Assembly (NCBI GenBank): GCA_930971385.1
Contig: CAKNGB010000005.1
Span: 24,228-88,227, forward strand
DNA from: an uncultured Clostridia bacterium
Lineage (GTDB): Bacteria > Bacillota > Clostridia > Christensenellales > UBA1242
Direction: 5' to 3'
Length of the DNA stretch: 64,000 nt
The stretch's first letter is position 1; each line of letters opens with the position of its first letter. The notes under the pieces are model-generated. The model did not search any database, had not been told where the DNA came from, and saw only the letters and a list, made by a program, of their open reading frames with translations. Both the position numbers and the translations under genes were made by a program. This document shows positions 46,512 through 52,923 of this stretch, in pieces.

Positions 46512-46513
46512 TC

Positions 46514-46552
46514 AAAAAGGGCTTAGCAAAAAAATGCTAAGTCTTTTTTATT
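46514..46552 (+). terminator. Intrinsic terminator of the giant gene
   Basis: GGCTTAGCA / TGCTAAGTC stem (one G-T pair) with a six-A loop, followed by TTTTTTATTTT, immediately after the stop codon. Confidence 0.85.
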
Positions 46553-46567
46553 TTCTTTTGAATTTGT

Positions 46568-46596
46568 TTGATATTTTTTTAAAATTATATTAAAAT
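46568..46596 (+). promoter_or_regulatory. Promoter of the DapB-like oxidoreductase gene
   Basis: TTGATA, a 17-bp spacer and TAAAAT, followed by GGAGG at 46603-46607. Confidence 0.55.
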
Positions 46597-46613
46597 AAAT
46601 TTGGAGGTTATGT

Positions 46614-47741
46614 ATGAGTAAAATTAGAGTTGTTCAATACGGCTGTGGCAAAATGAGCAAATACACCATGCGCTATGTTTTTGAAAAGGGCGCAATGATT
46701 GTTGGCGCTTTTGACTGCGACAGTGAAAAATTTGGCAAAGATATCGGCGAGATAATCGGCGACGGAAAGGAGTATAAGGTAAAAATTCAAGATTCCAAAA
46801 ATTTTGAAAAATACCTTAAATCACATTCGGTTGACATCGTTATTGTCACCACAATGAGTTTGCTTTCTGATGTTGGAGAGGCGCTACTCATTTGCGCAAA
46901 ATGCGGAGTTAACGCAATCACAACTTGTGAGGAGGCTTTCTTCCCACAAAACAGCAATCCAAAACTCTTTAAGCAAATCGATGAACTTGCCATGGAAAAT
47001 GGTTGCACAATTTGCGGAAGTGGCTATCAAGATGTTTTCTGGGGAAATTTAATCAGCGTGCTTGCGGGTGCAACACACAAAATCACCAAAATTGTTGGTT
47101 CAAGTTCCTATAATGTGGAAGACTATGGCATTGCACTGGCAAGGGCACATGGTGCAGGGCTTAGTTTGAAGGAATTTGACGAGCAAGTGGCATCAGCAGA
47201 CAGAATTTCTGACGAAGAGAGAAAGAAAATCATAAACAAAGGAAAATATTCTCCAAGTTATATGTGGAATGTCAACGGTTGGCTTTGCAGTAAACTTGGG
47301 CTTCATGTGACAAGACAATATCAAAAATGTGTGCCACAGGTAGCTAAAAAGGAAATCTATAGTTCCACACTTAAAATGACCATTCCAAAAGGTCACGCAA
47401 CGGGCATGAGCGCTGTTGTGACAACCGAAACAAAAGAGGGAATTGTTATTGAAAGCCAGTGCATCGGCAAGGTTTATGATAAGGACGAGTTCGACAGAAA
47501 CGATTGGACAATCGAGGGCGAACCAAGCACAAGAGTGGTTATCGACAGGCCAAACACTGTGGAACTGACTTGCGCATCGGTTGTCAACAGAATTCCAGAA
47601 GTTTTAATGGCTCCAGCGGGATATTTCACCACTGAACTTATGCCAGAGAATTTCTATAAGCAAGAGCGTTTGGATAAATATCTATACGAAATTGTGGACG
47701 ACTGCGGTTGCGAACACGACGATTGCAATTGCAATAAGTAA
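46614..47741 (+). CDS. DapB-like / 2,4-diaminopentanoate dehydrogenase-like NAD(P)-dependent oxidoreductase with Cys-rich tail
   Basis: This 375-residue protein opens with a Rossmann motif (IRVVQYGCGKMSKYTMRYVFEKG). It resembles the DapB-N-terminal family that includes 2,4-diaminopentanoate dehydrogenase of clostridial ornithine fermentation, with VDIVIVTTMSLLSDV, GVNAITTCEEAFFP and GSGYQDVFWGNLI in the expected order. Its length suits that family; true DapB is ~250 residues. The last residues, DDCGCEHDDCNCNK, form a Cys/Asp-rich putative metal site not typical of the family. The start follows GGAGG. No other ornithine-degradation genes (ord/ort) are nearby, so the substrate is open. Confidence 0.7.
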   Translation: MSKIRVVQYGCGKMSKYTMRYVFEKGAMIVGAFDCDSEKFGKDIGEIIGDGKEYKVKIQDSKNFEKYLKSHSVDIVIVTTMSLLSDVGEALLICAKCGVNAITTCEEAFFPQNSNPKLFKQIDELAMENGCTICGSGYQDVFWGNLISVLAGATHKITKIVGSSSYNVEDYGIALARAHGAGLSLKEFDEQVASADRISDEERKKIINKGKYSPSYMWNVNGWLCSKLGLHVTRQYQKCVPQVAKKEIYSSTLKMTIPKGHATGMSAVVTTETKEGIVIESQCIGKVYDKDEFDRNDWTIEGEPSTRVVIDRPNTVELTCASVVNRIPEVLMAPAGYFTTELMPENFYKQERLDKYLYEIVDDCGCEHDDCNCNK

Positions 47742-47757
47742 TTAGATTTTAAGCATG

Positions 47758-47785
47758 AAAAGGCAAATTTATTTTGCCTTTTTGT
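47758..47785 (+). terminator. Intrinsic terminator after the oxidoreductase gene
   Basis: AAAAGGCAAA / TTTGCCTTTT stem with a 5-nt loop and trailing TTTT. The upstream start proposed for tmk in the ORF track (47774) falls in this stem. Confidence 0.8.
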
Positions 47786-47800
47786 TTCCCAAGGAGAGAT

Positions 47801-48487
47801 ATGAACAAAGGATTTTTAGTCACCTTTGAAGGAGGTGAAGGGTGCGGTAAAAGCACGCAGATAAAACTCTTCACCGAATTTTTGAAGAAAAATAAATTTA
47901 GGTTTGTGGTTTCACGCGAGCCAGGAGGAACGCCAGTTTGTGAAGAGATAAGAAAGGTGCTATTAAGCTCTAAAAGCGAAATAACTTCAAAGGCGGAGTT
48001 TTTGTTGTTTAGTAGTGCACGCGCTCAGCACGTTGCCGAAGTTGTTAAACCAAGTTTGGAACAAGGCAAAGTGGTGATACTTGACAGATTTTATGATTCC
48101 TCTTTTGCTTATCAAGGCTATGCTGGAAACTTGGAGGTTAAAGAAATTGAAGAAATAACCAAGTTTGCAATTGATGGTTGCGTGCCAGATTTGACCATTA
48201 TTTTTGACATAAGTTATGAAGACGGCATTAAGCGAAAAAATGCAGATGTTAACTTAAAAACGCTTGACCGAATTGAAAGCAAAGGTGAAAGCTATCACAA
48301 CAAGGTTCGTGCAGGATATCTTCAAATTGCCCATGATAATCCTGACCGCGTGGTTGTGCTGGATGCAACAAAAACTAAGGAAGAGATTTTTGAAGAAGTG
48401 CAAGATATTTTTCTTGAACGCTTTAATTTAAAAATTCAAAAGATAAGAAAAAATCTAAACGAGAAAATTAGAAATAAAAATATTTAA
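47801..48487 (+). CDS. tmk: Thymidylate kinase
   Basis: This 228-residue dTMP kinase converts dTMP to dTDP with ATP. Motifs: P-loop FEGGEGCGKSTQ near the N-terminus, the REPGGTPVCEEIR segment, LLFSSARAQHV, and the DRFYDSSFAYQG motif that binds the nucleotide. The start at ATG 47801 has AAGGAG directly upstream; the longer ORF-track start would read through the preceding terminator. The C-terminal extension beyond VLDAT is Lys-rich and somewhat longer than usual. A perfect terminator follows, so it is monocistronic here, unlike the common tmk-holB arrangement. Confidence 0.95.
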   Translation: MNKGFLVTFEGGEGCGKSTQIKLFTEFLKKNKFRFVVSREPGGTPVCEEIRKVLLSSKSEITSKAEFLLFSSARAQHVAEVVKPSLEQGKVVILDRFYDSSFAYQGYAGNLEVKEIEEITKFAIDGCVPDLTIIFDISYEDGIKRKNADVNLKTLDRIESKGESYHNKVRAGYLQIAHDNPDRVVVLDATKTKEEIFEEVQDIFLERFNLKIQKIRKNLNEKIRNKNI

Positions 48488-48500
48488 ATAATAATTAAAA

Positions 48501-48536
48501 AAAATCACTAAAAAATTAATTTTAGTGATTTTTTTG
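48501..48536 (+). terminator. Intrinsic terminator after tmk
   Basis: AAAATCACTAAAA / TTTTAGTGATTTT is a 13-bp perfect stem, followed by more T. Confidence 0.85.
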
Positions 48537-48618
48537 CATTATAAAACCGATTTTTTGTGTTTTTTAATTATTTATGATTTTAATTAAAATTTATTTTATA
48601 AAATAGTTTAAAAATTAA

Positions 48619-48677
48619 TTTATATTATCGGAGGTCGAACCAAGCACGAAGTATTTGAGTGAGACCGATGTTTATAC
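48619..48677 (+). repeat. Structured repeat, copy 1
   Basis: TTTATATTATCGGAGGTCG to GATGTTTATAC. It can fold with GGTC (48633-48636) pairing GACC (48663-48666) at the base and CAAGCAC pairing GTATTTG around a GAA loop. Copy 2 keeps the fold with different bases. Confidence 0.65.
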
Positions 48678-48749
48678 AAACAGTGATGGCGAGCAAAGCG
48701 CGCAAATTCGTCAGAATTTATTAAAAATTTATGCCAATAAATTTTTTAA

Positions 48750-48911
48750 CATCACATAGTTTATATTATCGGAAGCCGAGTCAAGCACAACTTTAGTTGT
48801 ATTTGAGCGAGGCTGATGTTCATACATACTATGTGATGAACACAATTTATTGTGTGTTTTGCGTTTAGCAAAATTAAAACTTAACTTGTTTAAGTTTTAA
48901 CATCACATAGT
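48750..48911. repeat. Three-copy 11-bp repeat CATCACATAGT (direct and inverted), MITE-like
   Basis: CATCACATAGT at 48750-48760 and 48901-48911 in direct orientation, with its reverse complement ACTATGTGATG at 48828-48838. The direct copies share a longer TTTTAACATCACATAGTTTATA context. Two further hairpins lie between (ACACAAT/ATTGTGT and AAAACTTAA/TTAAGTTTT). No transposase is present. Confidence 0.6.
48760..48825 (+). repeat. Structured repeat, copy 2
   Basis: TTTATATTATCGGAAGCCG to GATGTTCATAC. The base stem is AGCC (48774-48777) with GGCT (48811-48814), and the apical hairpin is lengthened to CAAGCACAACT / AGTTGTATTTG. The two stem changes relative to copy 1 are compensatory. Confidence 0.65.
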
Positions 48912-48921
48912 TTATAATATA

Positions 48922-49440
48922 TTATTTATTTTTAATGTTGAATTCTTTTGGATATTCAAGGGTGGCATCTAAATATTCTTCACTGTCGTCTAAGCTTAGC
49001 GCCATAAAGTTTTTATCTTCAACTTCAAAAGGTGGATAGATTTTCCAAAAACTTGCTTTTTTAAAACCAAAGCGAGAATAGTATTCGCTATCTCCCAAAA
49101 CACACACAAAATTGAAACCCATGGTTTTGGCAATTTGAAGCCCGCGCTTAATAAGAAGCCTGCCCAATCCTCTTTTTTGAAGTTTAGGCTCAACTGCAAC
49201 AGGCGCAAGAGTTAAGCCAATCTCGCTTCCAATTCTGTTTTTGGTGAAAAGGATATATCCGCAAATTCTTCCATTATCTTCACAAACCAAAGAAAGTTGT
49301 TCCACAAAAGCCGAACTTTTTCTTAACTTTTTCACTAAATCTTGCTCATTACCGTCGCTGTGTTTTGCGTTAAGAAATGCCCGTTTAACAAGGCTTTGAA
49401 CCTCTTGAAAGTCATCTTCGCGTTCTTGTCTTATTTTCAT
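48922..49440 (-). CDS. GNAT N-acetyltransferase, YhbS type
   Basis: This 172-residue protein is of the YhbS-like GNAT branch. It has the N-terminal EREDDFQEVQSLVKRAF, beta4 with LAPVAVEPKLQKRGLGRLLIKRGLQ containing the acetyl-CoA loop QKRGLGR, and the characteristic VLGDSEYYSRFGFKKA after it. The ORF track extends it to 49605, but ATG 49440 (MKIRQERED) is the family-like start and lies 2 nt after the stop of the upstream yhhN-like gene, so the two are translationally coupled. The extra 55 residues of the longer ORF are Cys/His-rich antisense-like sequence of the neighbour. The substrate is unknown. Confidence 0.88.
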   Translation of the reverse strand: MKIRQEREDDFQEVQSLVKRAFLNAKHSDGNEQDLVKKLRKSSAFVEQLSLVCEDNGRICGYILFTKNRIGSEIGLTLAPVAVEPKLQKRGLGRLLIKRGLQIAKTMGFNFVCVLGDSEYYSRFGFKKASFWKIYPPFEVEDKNFMALSLDDSEEYLDATLEYPKEFNIKNK

Positions 49441-49442
49441 AA

Positions 49443-50144
49443 TTAAAGCCCAAACAACATGAATAGTGCAAACATACATTGAGCAAGATAGTAAAGTATG
49501 TGGTTGATGTAGATGAAAATCTTTTGGTCTTTTCCGCCAAAGTATTGCATGGAAAGCACAAGGTCGGAAAGTAAGAACACAAGCATACCAGCAGCAAAAA
49601 TCCAAAACATAGTGTTAAAGATTGCCACAAAGCAAGAGAAGAAGAACATAAACGACAACACAACGCTATACGAAACAACTGCCCATTTAACCTTGCCAAA
49701 ATCCATGCCCATTTTTTTGGATGAAAGCATGATGCCAAGGGTTAAAACACCTGCAAGCACAAGCGCAACTGGAATTGCCCAGCTAAGTGCGATGGCATTT
49801 CCGCTGTCAAGCATTGTTAAAAGCCCTGCAATGAAGTAGAAAACATGTCCAACTGCAAAGGAACCTGTGCCAATCAAAAAGTAGGTGTCGTTTTTCTCTG
49901 GATACATAATTTTAAGGTCAAGCACAATGTCGCCAATAAGCCCAAACACCATGCCCACAATAATCATTATGCCAACCGTTCCCCAGCCAACAACAGTGAG
50001 TGCTAAGATGCCAGCAAAAATGAAGCACAGCGATGCCAAGATTTTCAGCGTAAGTGAATAGAAGGTTGCTTTGCTTGCGCGAAGCACACAAAACGCCACG
50101 CAGATAACCATCGACAGCACCACAAAAATAATACTTCCAATCAT
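49443..50144 (-). CDS. YhhN family membrane protein (lysoplasmalogenase-like)
   Basis: This 233-residue protein has about eight hydrophobic helices. It carries the YhhN/TMEM86 signatures: FGLIGDIVLDL with the conserved GDxxL, the FLIGTGSFAVGHVFYF helix, and FAAGMLVFLLSDLVLSM with SD near the C-terminus. Characterised family members cleave the vinyl-ether bond of lysoplasmalogens, lipids that anaerobic clostridia make. The start has GGAGGAA upstream. It lies 52 nt behind the hydrolase and is followed after 2 nt by a GNAT gene, all on the minus strand behind glpK, fitting a lipid-handling operon. Confidence 0.8.
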   Translation of the reverse strand: MIGSIIFVVLSMVICVAFCVLRASKATFYSLTLKILASLCFIFAGILALTVVGWGTVGIMIIVGMVFGLIGDIVLDLKIMYPEKNDTYFLIGTGSFAVGHVFYFIAGLLTMLDSGNAIALSWAIPVALVLAGVLTLGIMLSSKKMGMDFGKVKWAVVSYSVVLSFMFFFSCFVAIFNTMFWIFAAGMLVFLLSDLVLSMQYFGGKDQKIFIYINHILYYLAQCMFALFMLFGL

Positions 50145-50196
50145 ATTTCCTCCTTAATTAAATTTGTTATTTCTCGCCTTTTAGGCGTAATAACCA

Positions 50197-51336
50197 TTAG
50201 TTGTTATAAAAATCTAAAACATCCTTATAAACTTCGTCTTTATTTAATTCATTTAAAAGTTCATGACGGCACTCTGGATAGATTTTGCAACGCGAGTCGA
50301 TGTTGTTTTTAAGATAAAGTTTGTTAAGGTTTGTCACTTGCTTGCCATTCGAGCCAACAGGGTCTTTCTCACCAGCAATTAAAAACACTTTTTTCTTGCC
50401 AATCTTGTTGATGCCGTGGTTGACTTTTTTCATGTTTGTTAGCATACTTTTATAGAAACTGAAGGGGAAAGAGCCACCGCACATCTCATCTTCAACATAT
50501 TTCTTAAACACCTCTTCATCGCGCGATAGCCAGTTGCCATTTTCAAATTTTTTGCCATAATTTTTGATGCACATTTTTTCAATCAAACCACCACCAGCAT
50601 TTTCGCCTTTAAACATGCCAAGAAACTTTGCTGTTGTTCCGCCAAGTTTCATAATGCCACTTGAACCATTTGCCGTTCCGCAAAGCACACATTTTTCCAC
50701 AACATCAGTATTTTGAATGATTGCTTGGCTGAGCATGGAGCCGTAGGAGTGACCAAAAAGATAAATTGGAAGTTCGTAGGCGTCTTTAAGTTTTTCCAAG
50801 ATGATGATTTCGTCTTGCACAGTTTCAGCATAGATGTCTTTTTCGCCCACACCGTATTTTTTGTCGATAGCACTGTGGCCATGCCCGCGAAGGTCGTTGG
50901 CAACAACTATGTAGCCATTGTCATTTAAGAATTTGGCAAAATCGTAGTATCTTCCTGCGTGTTCCATCATTCCATGAATGATAAGCACAACGGCCTTAGG
51001 ATTTTTGATTTTGTCGTAAACATAGGTGTAAAGTTTTAGGTGATGATAGCCCTCAACTTCCAACACATCATAAATTTCCTGCTTTGTTTTTTTCTCTTTA
51101 ACCGCATTTGCTTGCACGGTTGCAACTTTTTCAGCACTTTCCTTTTTAACTTTTTTTGCTGTTGTTTTTGTGCTTTTTGTTGTTTTCGTGCTTTCTTTTT
51201 TTGTTTCTTTCTTTGCAACTTTTTCTGTTGCTTTTGTTGTTTTGTTTTTTGCCACTTTTGCTTTTTTAGCCTTTTTTTCTTTCACTTCTTCCTTTACTTC
51301 ATTTTCTTGTGTTTCAATTTTTGTTTCTTCTGCCAT
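50197..51336 (-). CDS. Alpha/beta hydrolase (monoacylglycerol-lipase-like) with Lys/Thr-rich N-terminal tail
   Basis: This 379-residue protein has two parts. The first ~85 residues are low-complexity Lys/Glu/Thr/Ala sequence (histone-tail-like, e.g. KKETKKESTKTTKSTKTT). The rest is an alpha/beta hydrolase of the serine aminopeptidase/monoglyceride-lipase family: oxyanion region IIHGMMEHAGRY, NDLRGHGHS, nucleophile GHSYGS, acid GEKDP and catalytic His in CRHELLNE. There is no signal peptide, so it is cytosolic. I start at ATG 51336 because AAGGAGGA precedes it; that Shine-Dalgarno overlaps the end of glpK. Releasing glycerol from monoacylglycerol next to glycerol kinase makes functional sense. 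The tail is unusual for the family. Confidence 0.85.
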   Translation of the reverse strand: MAEETKIETQENEVKEEVKEKKAKKAKVAKNKTTKATEKVAKKETKKESTKTTKSTKTTAKKVKKESAEKVATVQANAVKEKKTKQEIYDVLEVEGYHHLKLYTYVYDKIKNPKAVVLIIHGMMEHAGRYYDFAKFLNDNGYIVVANDLRGHGHSAIDKKYGVGEKDIYAETVQDEIIILEKLKDAYELPIYLFGHSYGSMLSQAIIQNTDVVEKCVLCGTANGSSGIMKLGGTTAKFLGMFKGENAGGGLIEKMCIKNYGKKFENGNWLSRDEEVFKKYVEDEMCGGSFPFSFYKSMLTNMKKVNHGINKIGKKKVFLIAGEKDPVGSNGKQVTNLNKLYLKNNIDSRCKIYPECRHELLNELNKDEVYKDVLDFYNN

Positions 51337-51346
51337 TTTTTCCTCC

Positions 51347-52801
51347 TTAAACTTTTTTAACAGCTTTAATCCAGCCGTCATAAAACATATTTCTTTGTGC
51401 TTCTGTCATCTTAGGAACAAAAACCTCTTTTCCGCTTGTTAATTTCAAAATTGTTTCTTTGTCGATGATTTTAAGCGACAACATTGCCACAAAAATTGCG
51501 CCCATAACAGTTGCTTCTGAGTTCTTGCTTCTGACCACATCATGATTTAACATATCTGCAAGAAACTGCAACAAAAAGTCGTTATTGCTTCCACCACCGT
51601 CCACAGAGATAAGTGAAAATTTAAGTTTATTTTTTCTCATCTCGTCAAAGACCGCCTTGGTGTTGTATGCCATGCTCTCAAGCATCGCTCTCACAATGTG
51701 TGCCTTTTGAGTGGCAAAAGTGATGCCAGAAATCTCTCCGCGTGCATCGTTATTCCAATATGGCGCGCCAAGCCCTGTGAACGCTGGCACAAAATAGACC
51801 CCTTCATTATCTTTTAAGGAAAACGCCATATCGCTGGTCTTTCGAACATCGTCGAAAAGATTTAAGTTGTGCTTCAAAAAGTTAAGCCCACTGCACGCGC
51901 TATATATGCTTCCTTCCACGGCGTATTCCGTTACGCCACCAAGGGTGGAGGCGACAGTTAAAAGCAGTTTGTCGTATCCTTTATTTAAATTTTGCCCAAT
52001 ATTAGTTAAAATGAAACCTCCAGTGCCGTAGGTCACTTTAGTGCTTCCATACGAAATTGAACCCTGACCAATCATGCTTGACTGCTGGTCACCAATCATG
52101 GCACAAAGTGGAGCGTCAAAAAACTTTTTCACTCTTCCAAACACGCTGTCGCAAGGCAGGATTTTTGGAAGGGTGGAGCGTGGAATTTTGAAGAATTCAA
52201 GAAGTTCCTCGTCCCAATCTAAAGTTTTCAAGTTCATAAGCATGGTGCGTGAGGCATTTGTTGTGTCGGTAACAAAGTTTCCAGTTAAGGCGGTGGCTAT
52301 GTAAGCATCAATCGTGCCGAAACACAAATTATCTTCTTTCGCCAGTTTTTTTGCCTCTTTCACATTATCCATAATCCACTTCATTTTCGAGGCAGAAAAA
52401 TATGGGTCAGCAATCAGCCCTGTTTTTTCCTTTATCATATTTTTTATGCGAAGCGGAAGCGATTTGATATATTTCGTCGTGCGTCTACACTGCCAAACAA
52501 TCGCATTATAAATTGGTTTTAAGGTGGTTTTGTTCCAAGCCACAATCGTTTCACGCTGATTTGTTAAGCCAACGCCCAAAAGTTCCTCTTTCTGCACCTT
52601 ACACCTTGTTAAAACAGTTTTCGAGGTGGAAAGAATGGCGTTTAGAATTTCTGTGGCATCTTGCTCCACATATCCACTTTCTGGATAGTATTGATGAAAG
52701 GTTTTGCTTTGAATGTCCACAATTTGATGCTTATCAACATCATAAAGAACACTTCTTGCGCTTGTTGTGCCTTCGTCGAGGCCTAAGATGAATTTTCTCA
52801 T
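51347..52801 (-). CDS. glpK: Glycerol kinase
   Basis: This 484-residue FGGY-family kinase phosphorylates glycerol to sn-glycerol-3-phosphate. The N-terminus FILGLDEGTTSARSVLYD is the ATP-binding phosphate-1 region. TNQRETIVAWNK and IVWQCRRT are GlpK-specific substrate segments; TYGTGGFILTNIG and VDGGGSNNDFLLQFLADML are the FGGY signatures. The length is slightly below the usual 495-505. The start has GAGGAGAAT upstream. It leads a leftward operon (glpK, lipase-like hydrolase, yhhN-like, GNAT) and is divergent from the G3P dehydrogenase operon. No GlpF glycerol facilitator gene is visible. Confidence 0.93.
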   Translation of the reverse strand: MRKFILGLDEGTTSARSVLYDVDKHQIVDIQSKTFHQYYPESGYVEQDATEILNAILSTSKTVLTRCKVQKEELLGVGLTNQRETIVAWNKTTLKPIYNAIVWQCRRTTKYIKSLPLRIKNMIKEKTGLIADPYFSASKMKWIMDNVKEAKKLAKEDNLCFGTIDAYIATALTGNFVTDTTNASRTMLMNLKTLDWDEELLEFFKIPRSTLPKILPCDSVFGRVKKFFDAPLCAMIGDQQSSMIGQGSISYGSTKVTYGTGGFILTNIGQNLNKGYDKLLLTVASTLGGVTEYAVEGSIYSACSGLNFLKHNLNLFDDVRKTSDMAFSLKDNEGVYFVPAFTGLGAPYWNNDARGEISGITFATQKAHIVRAMLESMAYNTKAVFDEMRKNKLKFSLISVDGGGSNNDFLLQFLADMLNHDVVRSKNSEATVMGAIFVAMLSLKIIDKETILKLTSGKEVFVPKMTEAQRNMFYDGWIKAVKKV

Positions 52802-52819
52802 ATTCTCCTCATATCACTT

Positions 52820-52828
52820 ATTTTATCA
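52820..52828 (-). promoter_or_regulatory. Extended -10 element of the glpK operon (minus strand)
   Basis: Reading leftward: TGATAAAAT, an extended -10 (TGN + TAAAAT), ~20 bp before the glpK start. No good -35 was found. Confidence 0.4.
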
Positions 52829-52874
52829 TAATTTCAAAAAAATAGGAAACATTTTTCTATCTTTTTTTATTTGT

Positions 52875-52903
52875 TTGACAAAGATTTTTTAAAAAGTTAA
52901 AAT
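52875..52903 (+). promoter_or_regulatory. Promoter of the G3P dehydrogenase operon
   Basis: TTGACA, a 17-bp spacer and TAAAAT, then AAGGAG before the ATG at 52924. Divergent from the glpK promoter, with ~50 bp between them, where a shared regulator could act. Confidence 0.72.
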
Positions 52904-52923
52904 TATGCTTATAAGGAGAAGAT

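Larger units (their letters stand above)
9913..46374 (+). repeat. Array of InlB B-repeat/Flg_new-type modules
   Basis: The consensus is Y-T-V-x-F-D-x-N-G-G, a linker, G-Y-T-F-x-G-W, then V-T-L-Y-A-x-W, every 60-90 residues. I counted roughly 90 G-Y-x-F-x-G-W-like cores by hand, about 55 of them before 27.7 kb. Copies diverge at the DNA level, so this is an old array and not a recent tandem satellite. In Listeria InlB and Bacteroides proteins these modules form beta-grasp-like extracellular units. Confidence 0.88.

Noticed and set aside
47774-47800. Longer N-terminus of tmk
   Set aside because: It lies in the terminator stem of the upstream gene. ATG 47801 has AAGGAG at the right distance.
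48660-48720. A small gene in the tmk-GNAT intergenic region
   Set aside because: No frame of useful length with a Shine-Dalgarno; the sequence is explained better by hairpin repeats.
49441-49605. Longer N-terminus of the YhbS-type GNAT protein
   Set aside because: The extra 55 residues overlap the upstream yhhN-like gene in another frame and look non-native. MKIRQERED is the family-like start.
51036-51442. ORFs opposite the Lys-rich tail of the hydrolase (Phe/Cys-rich, 60-106 codons)
   Set aside because: Complement of a Lys/Thr codon-rich segment; no Shine-Dalgarno and pure low complexity.
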